Part shown: positions 15,820 to 23,412 of the stretch, one piece after another | Layout of the letters: each line of letters opens with the position of its first letter | Position numbering within the stretch: position 1 is the stretch's first letter | Origin: Bacillus pumilus | Lineage (GTDB): Bacteria; Bacillota; Bacilli; Bacillales; Bacillaceae | Assembly: GCF_038738535.1 (NCBI RefSeq) | Contig: NZ_CP046128.1 | Span: 248,001 to 312,000 of the forward strand | DNA length: 64,000 nt | Direction: 5' to 3' | The notes under the pieces: generated by a model | What the model was told of the DNA's origin: nothing | Databases searched by the model: none | What the model saw: only the letters and a program-made list of their open reading frames with translations | Made by a program: the position numbers and the translations under genes

Positions 15820-16953
15820 GTGAGAGCTGTTACTTACCAAGGGAAAAATAGCATTGCAGTGAAGAAAGTAGATGCGCCATCTATTCAAGATCGGGAAGAT
15901 GTGATCATACGAATTACATCAACAGCAATTTGTGGATCTGATTTACATTTGTATCAGGGGAACTTCCCGCTTCCAATCGGCTATGTGATTGGGCATGAGC
16001 CAATGGGGATTGTGGAGGAAGTTGGACCGGATGTCACGGTAGTAAAAAAGGGAGATCGTGTCGTTATTCCATTTACCGTTGCATGTGGTCAATGCCAATA
16101 TTGTCATCATCACTTAGAAAGCCAATGCGACAACTCAAACCCGCACTACGATTCGGGTGGGCTTTTTGGATATAGTGAGAAATATGGGAATTATCCTGGA
16201 GGACAGGCAGAGTATTTACGCGTGCCTTTTGGAAATTACACCCCGTTTAAGATCCCAGATGATTGTGAGCTGGAGGATGAACAATTACTGTTCTTATCGG
16301 ATGTTCTTCCAACTGCCTATTGGAGCGTGGAGCACGCAGGTGTGAAAAAAGGTGATACGGTCATTGTGTTAGGCTGTGGACCTGTTGGGTTAATGGCGCA
16401 GCAATTTGCATGGCAAAAAGGGGCAGAACGTGTGATTGCGGTCGATTACATTGATTACCGTCTGCGACATGCAAAACGGATGAGCGGCGTAGAAGTATTT
16501 GATTTTACAGAAGATCCCGACATGGGAGAAACGTTAAAGGAGCTCACCAAGGGTGGAGCCGATGTTGTGATCGATTGTGTGGGAATGGACGGGAAGAAGT
16601 CACCGCTTGAAAAAATTGAGCAGAAACTCAAGCTGCAAGGTGGAACGATCGGACCGATTCAAATTGCTACAAAAGCCGTCCGTAAATGTGGAACGGTGCA
16701 GATGACGGGTGTGTACGGCGGACTATACAATATGTTCCCATTAGGTGCCTTTTTCGCAAGAAACGTCACACTGAAAATGGGACAGGCTCCGGCGAGAGGC
16801 TACATGTCAAAACTCTATCAAAAAGTGACAGCCGGTGAAATTGATCCTAGAGCGATCATCACACACCAATTGCCGTTAGATGATGCCGCTCATGCGTATC
16901 ACATATTTAATGAAAAGAAGGATGATTGTATAAAGGTCATCTTAAAGCCATAA
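15820..16953 (+). CDS. adhB: Zinc-dependent alcohol dehydrogenase, AdhB-like
   Basis: GTG 15820 is chosen: AAAGGAGG is 8 bases upstream, and the N-terminus then reads MRAVTYQGK, like B. subtilis AdhB. The 377-aa medium-chain dehydrogenase has the catalytic Zn site CGSD (about residue 38) and GHEPMG (about 60-65). Structural Zn cysteines lie in CGQCQYC (about 92-98) plus C107. The nucleotide loop GCGPVGLMAQ (about 189-198) is followed by an acidic residue (VDYIDYR), favouring NAD. It oxidises alcohols or reduces aldehydes. It stands alone behind a TetR-type dyad. Confidence 0.9.
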   Translation: MRAVTYQGKNSIAVKKVDAPSIQDREDVIIRITSTAICGSDLHLYQGNFPLPIGYVIGHEPMGIVEEVGPDVTVVKKGDRVVIPFTVACGQCQYCHHHLESQCDNSNPHYDSGGLFGYSEKYGNYPGGQAEYLRVPFGNYTPFKIPDDCELEDEQLLFLSDVLPTAYWSVEHAGVKKGDTVIVLGCGPVGLMAQQFAWQKGAERVIAVDYIDYRLRHAKRMSGVEVFDFTEDPDMGETLKELTKGGADVVIDCVGMDGKKSPLEKIEQKLKLQGGTIGPIQIATKAVRKCGTVQMTGVYGGLYNMFPLGAFFARNVTLKMGQAPARGYMSKLYQKVTAGEIDPRAIITHQLPLDDAAHAYHIFNEKKDDCIKVILKP

Positions 16954-16957
16954 AAAG

Positions 16958-17139
16958 AAGGCTTAGGAATATTCCTAAGTCTCAGCAAGTAGACAAACCC
17001 TCGCATTCGGTGTCAGGTCTGCATTCCGGTGCTCACGAATGTAAATTCGCTCCGCTCCGGTACTCGTCCTTCCTAGACTGCAAAGGTTTTCTATCACGCT
17101 GAAAAGAAGACAAAGGCTTAGGAGGTTTCCTAAGCCTTT
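16958..17139. repeat. Interspersed repeat copy 2 with flanking hairpins
   Basis: The core 16983-17101 runs from cagcaagtagacaaaccc to ggttttctatcacgctg. It contains the same internal gctccg-type direct repeat and the conserved stretch seen in copy 1. It is bracketed by two related hairpins. The palindrome cttaggaatattcctaag (16962-16979) ends adhB. The longer aaggcttagga...ttcctaagcctt (17113-17137) contains the convergent marR stop codon. The shared parts are aaggcttagga (16958-16968, 17113-17123) and ttcctaag. Confidence 0.9.
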
Positions 17140-17567
17140 AATGTGTGCTCGTCCATCATTTTTTCGATTAATTCAAAAAATGTTTTTTTATCTTCTTCTG
17201 AAAGATGGTTGAACAGCTGATTGACAAGCAGCTGGCGGTTGTCGATCATTTGTTTTGCGATTTGTTCACCTGATTCAGAGAGTGTAATCCATACAGTACG
17301 GCGGTCATTATTATTTCGAGAGCGGATAATCAGCCCTTCATCTTCTAAGTGATTGAGAGCGGTTGTTGTTGCAGAGGGAGATAATGAAACTTCCTGCAGA
17401 ATATTTTTCACAGTACATGTTTGATGGCGATAAATGATGCGTAAAATAAACCCTTTCACATACGTGACGTTTTTCGGGATGTTCTCTTCATCTATTTGCT
17501 TCGTCGCCTTTAAATACTTTGTCAGCGCATGGTCTAATAAACTTGCCTCTAGCTCGAAATGTTGCAT
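17130..17567 (-). CDS. MarR-family transcriptional regulator
   Basis: The 145-aa winged-helix protein has the MarR layout: an N-terminal dimer helix, then the recognition region VKNILQEVSLSPSATTTALN (about residues 55-74), LEDEGLIIRSRNNNDRRTVW (the wing with the conserved D-R), and ITLSESGEQIAKQM. It is divergent from the acyl-CoA ligase gene, with an AT-rich dyad between them, so it probably represses that operon and itself. Its stop codon is inside the hairpin that ends repeat copy 2. Confidence 0.92.
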   Translation of the reverse strand: MQHFELEASLLDHALTKYLKATKQIDEENIPKNVTYVKGFILRIIYRHQTCTVKNILQEVSLSPSATTTALNHLEDEGLIIRSRNNNDRRTVWITLSESGEQIAKQMIDNRQLLVNQLFNHLSEEDKKTFFELIEKMMDEHTLKA

Positions 17568-17680
17568 TCTCCATACCTCTTTTCCTATTGCGTTCGCATT
17601 TTCCGATCAATTACTAGGTCTATCTTATCATAATAGTTATCATCATTTAAACCAAAATGGAAGACGGCTATAAAATTACC

Positions 17681-17699
17681 TATATTATCAATTAATATA
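17681..17699. promoter_or_regulatory. Probable MarR operator
   Basis: TATATTA (17681-17687) and TAATATA (17693-17699) form a perfect dyad in the divergent marR/ligase gap, the usual place and base composition for a MarR site. Confidence 0.5.
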
Positions 17700-17829
17700 A
17701 AGAACAATTCCAAAATGAAATGATTTTACTTTCAGCTGGTTTTATTTTAGAATGTGAATGAGATAAAATCTGCCAACCCCATTCACTGGAAATTGGCTAT
17801 TGTAAATCAAACGTTTGGAGATGAAGATA

Positions 17830-19338
17830 TTGAATACTTTACAGGCATTACTTAACGACAGAATGGAACGCTCTTCACAAATTGAAGCGGTAACTGGCGG
17901 GGGTGTGTCTTATACATTTGAAGAATATGCAAAACGCATTGACAAGCTCGCTCATTACTTATATCAAAAGGGGATTCGAAAAGGAGACCGCGTTTGCTTT
18001 ATTTGTCAAAACCATCATCACTTTTCAACGATTATGCTGGCAGCTATCAAAGCAGGTGCAGTCGCAGTTCCGCTTAGCTGGCAGCTTACTTCTTTTGAGC
18101 TGGAAGGTATTTTGAAAAAAGCAGAGCCAAAGGCTTTATTTTTTGACCGTGAATTCCGTGACATCATTGCGGCAGTGAATGTGTCTTTAGAAGATTGTCT
18201 GATGGTGGAATCCGGTGCCAATGCGAAAACAACCCAGCTGTTTGAAGACATTTTGGCTTCAAATGATGGAAGTCATCTTGCTGATGAGGTATCAGAAGAG
18301 GATTTAGCGATGATTTTATTCACTTCTGGAACAACGGGCAATCCAAAGGGCTGTATGGTCGGGCATGGACGAATTTATCAATTTTTAACAAGACATGGGA
18401 ATCGAGGATTTGATCTGAAAGGAAAACGGTACTTGGCGAGTCATCCGCTGTATCATATGAGTTCAATTAATCATCTGATCGCAGCTGCGATTGAAGGGTA
18501 TACGCTTGTCTTCTTACATGATGCAACACCGAAACGCATTTTAGAAACGATTGAGAAAGAAAGAATTACGTTCATGATGGCTTTCCCATCAGCTTACACG
18601 TACATGCTAGAAGAAATGAAACGCGGTTCGTACGATCTCTCATCTTTTGAAATTGCGATTTCTGGCGGTACGAAGGTGCCGGTACGCTTAATTAAAGATT
18701 ACAAAGAAGCAGGCATTCAGATGATGCATGGCTATGGAAGTACGGAAGCATGGGTTGTCAGTGCGTGGCATCCAGCGATGGGTGAGGATAAAATGGGCTC
18801 TGCCGGTAAAGTGGATGCGGATGTAGATGTGAAAATCGTGCATCCTGAGACAGAGGAGACATTGCCAGCAGGAGAAATTGGCGAAGTCGTCATGAGAAGT
18901 CCATTTTATTTCCTAGGCTACTATCATCAGCCTGACGCTACTGAGAAGGTGCTGAAAAATGGCTGGTTCCATATGGGGGATGCAGGCTATCTAGATGAAG
19001 ACGGTTTTCTTTTCATTACTGGCAGATACAAAGATGTGATTCTGTACGGCGGGGATAATATCTATCCTGACCAAGTAGAAGAGGTCATTGATCAAATTCC
19101 AGGTGTGATTGAATCAGCTGTCATCGGGGTACCAGACGAATTATATGGTGAAGTGCCAAGTGCGTATATCGTAAAAGACGATTCCGTCGATTTTTGCGAA
19201 GAAGATGTGGTGAACTATTGCCAGGAACGTTTGGCAGATTACAAAGTGCCCTCCATTCATTTCACACAGGAGCTGCCAAAAAACAAGCTTGGTAAAATCA
19301 TGAAGAAAGATTTACGTGAATTGGTTGTGAATGCGTAG
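17830..19338 (+). CDS. AMP-dependent acyl-CoA synthetase/ligase
   Basis: TTG 17830 is chosen because GGAG at 17817-17820 is 9 bases upstream. About 502 aa. It belongs to the adenylate-forming class: the P-loop FTSGTTGNPKGC (about residues 162-173), the adenine motif HGYGSTEAW (about 298-306), the hinge FLFITGRYKDVILYGGDN (about 395-412) and the catalytic Lys motif KNKLGKIMKK near the end. It activates a carboxylic acid to an acyl-AMP and usually on to the CoA thioester. The acid is unknown. It is divergent from a MarR regulator and followed by a permease, suggesting a regulated catabolic or detoxification unit. Confidence 0.9.
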   Translation: MNTLQALLNDRMERSSQIEAVTGGGVSYTFEEYAKRIDKLAHYLYQKGIRKGDRVCFICQNHHHFSTIMLAAIKAGAVAVPLSWQLTSFELEGILKKAEPKALFFDREFRDIIAAVNVSLEDCLMVESGANAKTTQLFEDILASNDGSHLADEVSEEDLAMILFTSGTTGNPKGCMVGHGRIYQFLTRHGNRGFDLKGKRYLASHPLYHMSSINHLIAAAIEGYTLVFLHDATPKRILETIEKERITFMMAFPSAYTYMLEEMKRGSYDLSSFEIAISGGTKVPVRLIKDYKEAGIQMMHGYGSTEAWVVSAWHPAMGEDKMGSAGKVDADVDVKIVHPETEETLPAGEIGEVVMRSPFYFLGYYHQPDATEKVLKNGWFHMGDAGYLDEDGFLFITGRYKDVILYGGDNIYPDQVEEVIDQIPGVIESAVIGVPDELYGEVPSAYIVKDDSVDFCEEDVVNYCQERLADYKVPSIHFTQELPKNKLGKIMKKDLRELVVNA

Positions 19339-19404
19339 TACCTATTCTGCTATAATGAAATTTGAGTGATTTTTTGTTTTTCTAACGTTTTGGAGGGAAA
19401 GGGT

Positions 19405-20787
19405 TTGCGACATATTCTTCGTAAGAAACACATTCACGATTTGTTAGAACAGAGCAGGCAGCAAAAGGTAAAGAGAACGCTGGGCGGGCTCGATCTCACG
19501 CTCCTTGGTATAGGGGCAGTGATCGGCACGGGGGTCATGGTGTTAACCGGAATTACAGCGGCTAAGGATGCAGGACCGGCTGTCATTTTCTCCTTTGCCA
19601 TTGCAGCGATTGTGTGCAGTTTGGCAGCACTTTGCTATGCAGAAATGGCTTCAGCGCTGCCTGTATTCGGCAGTGCGTACATTTATTCATATACAACGAT
19701 GGGTGAGCTTGTCGGGCATCTGATGGGATGGACTTTATTGTCCGTTTATATGCTGACTGCTTCAGCTGTCGCCAGTGGCTGGTCGAGTTATTTCAACAGC
19801 TTGCTTGAGGGGTTTGGCATTTCGATTCCCCATCAATTTTTAGCGGGGCCAGAACAAGGCGGATACATGAATCTGCCAGCCATTATCATTGCCTTACTGA
19901 TTGCGTGGATCTTATCTAGAGGAACGAAGGAAAGTAAAAAATTCAATAATATCATGGTGTTTGTGAAACTCGGTATTATTGTTCTTTTCATTGTAGTAGG
20001 CGGTTTTTATGTACAGCCAGCCAATTGGCAGCCGTTCATGCCGTTTGGTGCAGAAGGCGTCATTGCCGGTGCTGCTGCTGTGTTTTTTGCCTTTTTAGGA
20101 TTTGATGCGATTTCTGCTTCTGCGGAAGAGGTAAAAAATCCGCAGCGGAATCTGCCGATTGGTATTATCGGCTCATTACTCATTTGCACGATCATTTACA
20201 TTGTCGTTTGTTTGATCATGACAGGCATGGTGCACTATACAAAACTGAATGTCACAGAGGCTATGTCCTATGTGCTGCAAAGTGTACATCAAAATAGCGT
20301 AGCCGGTATTATTTCTGTCGGTGCGGTTATTGGATTGATGGCTGTGATTTTCGCCAATAATTATGCAGCAACTCGAATTGCTTATGCGATGGGACGAGAT
20401 GGACTTTTGCCTAAAGTGTTTTCGAAAACAAACAAAAGCGATACGCCTGTTGCAAGCATATGGATGATTGGCGGCATGACAGCTGTTATTTCAGGGTTTA
20501 TTGATTTAAAGGACTTGTCCAATTTAGCGAATATCGGTGCTTTATTGACGTTTGCGATGGTGAGTTTATCTGTGCTCATTTTGAGAAAGACACATCAGCA
20601 GCTTGAGAGGGGATTCCGGGTTCCATTTGTGCCGGTCTTGCCGATTATCTCAATGGGCTGCTGCTTGTTCCTTATGCTCAACTTACCAGGCCGGACGTGG
20701 CTTTACTTTGGTGTTTGGCTGTTAATCGGTGTCGTCATGTACGCAGCGTATTCAAACAAACATAGTGAATTAGCGAAAGCTTCATGA
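19405..20787 (+). CDS. APC-family amino-acid permease (YfnA-like)
   Basis: TTG 19405 follows GGAGGG at 7-nt spacing; the N-terminus then reads like B. subtilis YfnA (LLEQSRQQKVKRTLGGLDLT). The 460-aa protein has about 12 helices. Helix 1 carries LLGIGAVIGTGVMVLTGI (about residues 31-48), the cationic amino-acid transporter signature, and helix 3 YAEMASALPVFGSAYIYSYT. It probably imports an amino acid by proton symport. It lies 66 bases after the ligase with no terminator between, so co-transcription is likely. Confidence 0.9.
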   Translation: MRHILRKKHIHDLLEQSRQQKVKRTLGGLDLTLLGIGAVIGTGVMVLTGITAAKDAGPAVIFSFAIAAIVCSLAALCYAEMASALPVFGSAYIYSYTTMGELVGHLMGWTLLSVYMLTASAVASGWSSYFNSLLEGFGISIPHQFLAGPEQGGYMNLPAIIIALLIAWILSRGTKESKKFNNIMVFVKLGIIVLFIVVGGFYVQPANWQPFMPFGAEGVIAGAAAVFFAFLGFDAISASAEEVKNPQRNLPIGIIGSLLICTIIYIVVCLIMTGMVHYTKLNVTEAMSYVLQSVHQNSVAGIISVGAVIGLMAVIFANNYAATRIAYAMGRDGLLPKVFSKTNKSDTPVASIWMIGGMTAVISGFIDLKDLSNLANIGALLTFAMVSLSVLILRKTHQQLERGFRVPFVPVLPIISMGCCLFLMLNLPGRTWLYFGVWLLIGVVMYAAYSNKHSELAKAS

Positions 20788-20793
20788 GAAAAA

Positions 20794-20826
20794 GGTGCAA
20801 ATCCGTTGACGATTTGTGCCTTTTTT
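20794..20826 (+). terminator. Terminator of the ligase-permease operon
   Basis: GGTGCAAATC (20794-20803) pairs with GATTTGTGCC (20811-20820) with two wobbles, followed by TTTTTT. Confidence 0.8.
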
Positions 20827-20886
20827 CATACGATTTGGGATAAGCTATAAAAGAGAAGATGGACGGACAAGAGGAGGATGAAGGGT

Positions 20887-21252
20887 ATGATTAGCGTTAG
20901 TCCTTATATTGTGGTAGACGATGTGAAGGAATCTCTTCAATATTATCAAGGAATTTTTGGCGGAGATATTCATATTTTAAATGAACATCAAGACCGTGTG
21001 CTGCATGCGGAACTTCACCTTGGAGAATCATTGCTTCACTTTTCAGATACGTTTGGCCGCACACAAAAGCCCGAGAATCTCAGATTGATTATGCAGTTTG
21101 ACAATGAAGAAGAACTAAAGGCAGTATATGAAGCGCTAGAAGCTGACGGAGATGTACTGGTCGAATTACAGGATACGTTCTTTGGTGCACTTCACGGACA
21201 AGTACAGGACCGCAAAAATGGGTTGATCTGGGTGCTGAATTATATGAAATAG
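20887..21252 (+). CDS. VOC/glyoxalase-superfamily protein (PhnB-like)
   Basis: ATG 20887 is used because GAGGAGG ends immediately before the other ATG (20878). About 121 aa. It forms one pair of beta-alpha-beta-beta-beta units: SPYIVVDDVKESLQYYQGIF at the start, HAELHLGESLLHFSD in the middle and DRKNGLIWVLNYM at the end. It resembles PhnB/3-demethylubiquinone-methyltransferase-like VOC proteins. Typical members bind a metal and act on small ligands, or bind drugs. The ligand here is unknown. It is a single gene at the edge of the AT-rich toxin islet. Confidence 0.88.
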   Translation: MISVSPYIVVDDVKESLQYYQGIFGGDIHILNEHQDRVLHAELHLGESLLHFSDTFGRTQKPENLRLIMQFDNEEELKAVYEALEADGDVLVELQDTFFGALHGQVQDRKNGLIWVLNYMK

Positions 21253-21255
21253 ATG

Positions 21256-21281
21256 AAGACAAAGAGCTAAATAAAGATCAT
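21256..21281 (+). repeat. Remnant of the interspersed repeat's 3' hairpin arm
   Basis: The sequence agacaaagagctaaataaag (from 21256) matches agacaaagggctaaaataaag of copy 1 with two differences. The returning arm and the rest of the element are missing. Confidence 0.5.
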
Positions 21282-21438
21282 GCAATGATATAAAAATAAA
21301 AAATGATTGTGGACACAGCAACCTCAAAAAACAATTCCCTTATATTTACCTTAAATCTATTGAATATCCAATTAATGTAATATGATATATAATTTGTTAT
21401 TCAATTGAATTTCTAATAAACTATAAGGAGTATTGGAC

Positions 21439-21912
21439 TTGATCAAAAAAATAATTTCCACACTACTAGCACTATCTGTATTTACTTTTGTTTTACAAGC
21501 ACCAGCAAAGGCAACAGAAAACGAAAATATTGTGATTAACCCAAATGATTTAGTATCCTCTGAAGGAGAAATAAATCATGATCAACTTGCAGAAACAAAA
21601 TTTGCAATTCCGATCCCTTTCTTCTTTATTCCAGGATTAGGACAAGTCGCAGTATTAGCAACTGGGGCTGTCATTGTAGGTGGTATGATATTTTCTTCAA
21701 ACTCTTGGGAAGCTCAAGTTGTTAAACATCACAAAATGACAGCAAATGAATTCATCTCAAAAAACAGAAAAGGAAAAATAAGAGGTGAATTTCCAACAGA
21801 ATATCTAAATAAAACCATTGATCAAATTAATAAAGATGCAAAAAAGGGTATCAAAAAAGCAAGAACAGCTAAAAAACTTTTAACTGATAACAGATTTAAA
21901 AAGAAAAAATAA
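21439..21912 (+). CDS. Secreted toxin-like protein (putative polymorphic toxin)
   Basis: TTG 21439 lies 8 bases after AAGGAG. About 157 aa. There is a signal peptide (residues 1-27, cleavage at PAKA), a short linker, and a hydrophobic Gly-rich segment (IPIPFFFIPGLGQVAVLATG, about 56-75, to about 88). A basic C-terminal domain (about 95-157) contains FISKNRKGKIRGEFPTEYLN and AKKGIKKARTAKKLLTDNRF. That C-terminal pattern recurs at the ends of polymorphic toxins and in SAR2788-type putative toxins. The nuclease-like basic character suggests RNase activity, but this is inference. Base composition is clearly more AT-rich than its neighbours. The next gene is probably its immunity protein. Confidence 0.7.
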   Translation: MIKKIISTLLALSVFTFVLQAPAKATENENIVINPNDLVSSEGEINHDQLAETKFAIPIPFFFIPGLGQVAVLATGAVIVGGMIFSSNSWEAQVVKHHKMTANEFISKNRKGKIRGEFPTEYLNKTIDQINKDAKKGIKKARTAKKLLTDNRFKKKK

Positions 21913-21930
21913 TTAAAAGGTGATAAATCT

Positions 21931-22269
21931 ATGTATGATCTCTTTTCAGCAAAATTATTGTTTGAATCCATACCGTCTCCCAAAGTTAGACCTGATAAGA
22001 TATTTGAAGAAAGAATCGTATTAATCAAAGCAAAAGATCAAGATGAAGTTAAAAAAATTATAGAAAAAAGTTTTCCAGAAGAAACATTTGGAAATGGGGA
22101 TTACGGACAAACAACAAAAAAATTAGTAGCAATCCTAGATATATTTGAACTTGTAGACAATTTAGAAGAAGAACCACTTCACTTAAGTGAAGTGTATTGT
22201 CGTTATCTTTCATTTGATGAAGAAATATCTCCAAAAGAAGCAATAGAAAAATATTCTCTAGATAAATAA
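21931..22269 (+). CDS. DUF4288-type putative immunity protein
   Basis: The 112-aa acidic soluble protein starts 18 bases after the toxin-like gene, behind AAAAGGTGATAAATCT. The N-terminus MYDLFSAKLLFESIPSP, the segment FEERIVLIKAKDQDEVKKII and the later LVAILDIFELVDN/EVYCRYLSFDEE match the look of DUF4288 proteins, commonly encoded directly after polymorphic toxins. Its net negative charge complements the basic toxin domain. The pair shares one AT-rich composition and one terminator. The immunity role is inferred from context and family. Confidence 0.72.
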   Translation: MYDLFSAKLLFESIPSPKVRPDKIFEERIVLIKAKDQDEVKKIIEKSFPEETFGNGDYGQTTKKLVAILDIFELVDNLEEEPLHLSEVYCRYLSFDEEISPKEAIEKYSLDK

Positions 22270-22280
22270 AAATCGTAAAA

Positions 22281-22310
22281 AAAGCAGACTGATTAGAGTC
22301 TGCTTTTTTA
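22281..22310 (+). terminator. Terminator of the toxin-immunity pair
   Basis: AAAGCAGACT (22281-22290) pairs with AGTCTGCTTT (22297-22306), followed by a T run. Confidence 0.85.
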
Positions 22311-22406
22311 GTTATTTAGTCATTTAGCACAAATACATATCTTCTCTGTTTCTTTCGCAATAAGGCACCAATTCGCTGTTCAAGGATCCTTGGTCAAAAT
22401 TCTAAG

Positions 22407-22432
22407 ACCTTCACTATTGTGAAGGTTTTTTT
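22407..22432 (+). terminator. Isolated terminator-like hairpin
   Basis: ACCTTCAC-tatt-GTGAAGGT (22407-22426) is followed by seven T residues, about 80 bases before yfhM and 97 bases beyond the immunity gene's own terminator. It may be the end of a lost gene or of a short leader transcript. Confidence 0.6.
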
Positions 22433-22512
22433 GGGAGTGTTTTTATTTTCTGAAAAATGGAAAATATGCTATGTTGGAAGAATAAAAGAACAAGGAGAAG
22501 GGTGGCAAAGGG

Positions 22513-23373
22513 ATGGAGCAAATTGAATTTCAATCGATCCAAACAAATGGTGTAACACTTCACACAGCAATGGCTGGACCTGAGGATGGCCCGCTGCTTG
22601 TACTGCTGCACGGGTTTCCTGAGTTCTGGTACGGCTGGAAGAACCAAATCATGCCCCTGGCTGAGGCAGGCTATCGTGTCGTCGTTCCTGATCAAAGGGG
22701 CTACCATTTAAGTGATAAGCCGGAAGGAATCGAATCCTACGTATTAGATCAACTGAGAGATGATATCGTAGGGCTGATTAAGACGCTTAGTCCGAATCAA
22801 AAGGCGATTGTGGGAGGTCATGATTGGGGAGGAGCTGTTGCTTGGCATTTGGCATCCACACGTTCTCAATATGTAGAGAAATTAATCATTGTCAACATGC
22901 CGCATCCGCGGGTCATGATGAAGGTTCTTCCGTTTTATCCCCCGCAGTGGAAGAAGAGCTCCTATATCGCTTTCTTTCAGCTTCCAAATGTGCCAGAGGC
23001 AGCACTTCAGGAAAATCACTTTCAAAAGCTGGATGAAGCCATTGGATTGACTGCAAGACCACATTTGTTCACGAAGGAAGATGTATTAAGCTACAAGCTG
23101 GCTTGGACGCAGCCAGGTGCCATGACCTCAATGCTGAATTGGTACCGCGCCATCAAAAAGGGCGGCTTTGAAAAGCCGATATCAAAACGCATTTTAGTAC
23201 CTGTTCGCATGATCTGGGGGATGGAGGACAAGTTTTTAAGCAGAAAGCTGGCGAAGGAAACGATGAAGATTTGCCCAAATGGTCAGCTGATTTTTGTCGA
23301 TGATGCTTCTCATTGGATCAATCATGAAAAGCCAGAAGTGGTGAACAAACTCATACTCGAATTTTTGAACTAA
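22513..23373 (+). CDS. yfhM: Alpha/beta hydrolase, epoxide-hydrolase type (YfhM)
   Basis: The 286-aa enzyme closely resembles B. subtilis YfhM. It has the oxyanion motif LLHGFPEFWYGWKNQI (about residues 32-47), the nucleophile Asp in VGGHDWGGAVAWH (about 96-108) and the catalytic His near the end (DDASHWINHEKP, about 262-273). Asp as nucleophile with the HGFP motif and a Tyr-rich lid (SMLNWYRA) points to epoxide or haloalkane hydrolysis rather than ester cleavage. In B. subtilis it is a general-stress gene; no SigB box was confirmed here. It is monocistronic. Confidence 0.92.
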   Translation: MEQIEFQSIQTNGVTLHTAMAGPEDGPLLVLLHGFPEFWYGWKNQIMPLAEAGYRVVVPDQRGYHLSDKPEGIESYVLDQLRDDIVGLIKTLSPNQKAIVGGHDWGGAVAWHLASTRSQYVEKLIIVNMPHPRVMMKVLPFYPPQWKKSSYIAFFQLPNVPEAALQENHFQKLDEAIGLTARPHLFTKEDVLSYKLAWTQPGAMTSMLNWYRAIKKGGFEKPISKRILVPVRMIWGMEDKFLSRKLAKETMKICPNGQLIFVDDASHWINHEKPEVVNKLILEFLN

Positions 23374-23378
23374 AGAAA

Positions 23379-23411
23379 AAAGCTCTGATCAGAGGACCAG
23401 AGCTTTTTTTA
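23379..23411. terminator. Bidirectional terminator between yfhM and glnT
   Basis: AAGCTCTG (23380-23387) pairs with CAGAGCTT (23398-23405), with A and T runs on both sides, between convergent genes. Confidence 0.85.
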
Positions 23412-23412
23412 T

